Assembly: GCA_964493515.1 (NCBI GenBank) | Contig: CAZBNJ010000065.1 | Location: 1-5,610 of the forward strand | From: CANRIN01 sp964493515 | Lineage (GTDB): Bacteria; Bacillota; Clostridia; Oscillospirales; JAAYOS01 | Direction: 5' to 3' | DNA length: 5,610 bases | Shown here: positions 4,911 to 5,610 of the stretch, piece after piece | Position numbering within the stretch: position 1 is the stretch's first letter | Layout of the letters: every line of letters starts with the position of its first letter | The notes under the pieces: generated by a model | Seen by the model: the letters and a program-made list of their open reading frames with translations, nothing else | Databases searched by the model: none | Told to the model about the DNA's origin: nothing | Made by a program: the position numbers and the translations under genes

Positions 4911-5610
4911 TTATTTCTTCAGCTCTCCGGTAGCAAGTGCGCGCAGATACGCGTTTACAAAGCCGTCGAGGTCGCCGTCCATGACGTTCTGGATGTTTCC
5001 GTTCTCAAAGCCGGTGCGGTGATCCTTTGCGAGCGTGTAGGGCATGAACACATACGAGCGTATCTGGCTGCCCCATTCGATCTTCATCTGCACACCTTTG
5101 ATGTCCTCGATGCGGTCGAGATGCTCGCGCTCCTTTATCTCGGCGAGCTTCGCGCGGAGCATTCGCATCGCGACCTCGCGGTTCTGGAACTGGCTGCGCT
5201 CGTTCTGACAGCTGACCACGACGCCGGAGGGGAGGTGGGTTATGCGGATCGCGCTCTCGGTCTTGTTGACGTGCTGACCGCCCGCGCCGCCCGAACGATA
5301 GGTGTCCACGCGCAGATCCTCGTCGCGTATCTCTATCTCGTCGGTGTCGGTTATTTCGGGCATGACCTCGACCGCGGAGAAGCTGGTGTGGCGACGTCCC
5401 GCCGCGTCATAGGGAGATATGCGCACGAGTCGGTGCACGCCGTTTTCGCCCTTCAGATAGCCGTAGGCGTTTTCGCCCTCTATCGAGATGGTCGCGCTCT
5501 TGATGCCCGCCTCGTCGCCGTCGAGATAGTCGAGCGTCGTCCACTTGAAGCCGCGCCGCTCAGCCCATCGCGTGTACATGCGGAAGAGCATCTGCGCCCA
5601 GTCCTGAGCC
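4911..5610 (-). CDS. prfB: Peptide chain release factor 2 (N-terminal part outside window)
   Basis: Class I release factor that reads UAA and UGA in the ribosomal A site and triggers hydrolysis of peptidyl-tRNA. About 232 C-terminal residues are present. The frame continues through the right edge as AQDWAQ, the usual RF2 sequence before MLFRMYTRWAERRGFK, so the ATG at 5591 is internal. Numbered from that ATG, GVHRLVRISPYDAAGRRHTSF (split over 51-71) contains the tripeptide that reads the stop codon, here Ser59-Pro60-Tyr61 rather than the usual Ser-Pro-Phe. The catalytic loop SGGAGGQHVNKTES (100-113) has the universal GGQ with Gln106. The C-terminus (HRTGFENGNIQNVMDGDLDGF) is typical. SPY rather than a PxT motif, and the overall match, favour RF2 over RF1. 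The programmed frameshift site of RF2, if present, would lie outside the window. No clear terminator follows the TAA. Confidence 0.95.
   Translation of the reverse strand, partial: AQDWAQMLFRMYTRWAERRGFKWTTLDYLDGDEAGIKSATISIEGENAYGYLKGENGVHRLVRISPYDAAGRRHTSFSAVEVMPEITDTDEIEIRDEDLRVDTYRSGGAGGQHVNKTESAIRITHLPSGVVVSCQNERSQFQNREVAMRMLRAKLAEIKEREHLDRIEDIKGVQMKIEWGSQIRSYVFMPYTLAKDHRTGFENGNIQNVMDGDLDGFVNAYLRALATGELKK

Overview
The window is an ordinary stretch of chromosome from a GC-rich, probably endospore-forming member of the Clostridia, likely Oscillospiraceae/Ruminococcaceae-like. This rests on four things: the spore-maturation pair spmA-spmB, a clostridial-style hybrid histidine kinase, strong GGAGG-type ribosome binding sites, and frequent TTG/GTG starts. 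I see no ribosomal or transfer RNA gene, CRISPR array, insertion sequence or phage gene.

Layout from left to right. The left edge cuts into a large plus-strand hybrid sensor kinase (PAS remnant, HisKA, HATPase, two receiver domains) that ends at 1964. An imperfect inverted repeat straddles its stop codon. Just beyond it lies an apparently orphan ribosome binding site and start codon that lead only into the antisense of the next gene. murI (glutamate racemase, minus strand, 2014-2802) converges on the kinase. The 141-bp gap between murI and a divergent plus-strand gene for a 135-residue unrecognised protein (2944-3351) holds a back-to-back pair of promoter candidates. That gene converges on the minus-strand operon spmA-spmB (4474 down to 3375), whose two genes overlap by 4 bp. 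Upstream of it, a clean intrinsic terminator (4532-4565) closes secG (4583-4813), which has its own strong promoter. The window ends inside prfB (release factor 2, minus strand), whose N-terminal part lies beyond 5610.

How the genes relate. Apart from spmA-spmB, the neighbours look like separately transcribed units: signalling (the kinase), peptidoglycan precursor supply (murI makes D-glutamate), sporulation (spmAB), protein export (secG) and translation termination (prfB). A possible SigE-like promoter just upstream of spmA would fit mother-cell expression.

I did not find a convincing new system. The points most worth a second look are the Asn-to-Gly change beside the first catalytic cysteine of MurI, Ser-Pro-Tyr in place of Ser-Pro-Phe in the stop-codon-reading loop of release factor 2, the 135-residue unknown protein, and the orphan start signal after the kinase. 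Promoter, hairpin and start-site calls were made by eye.
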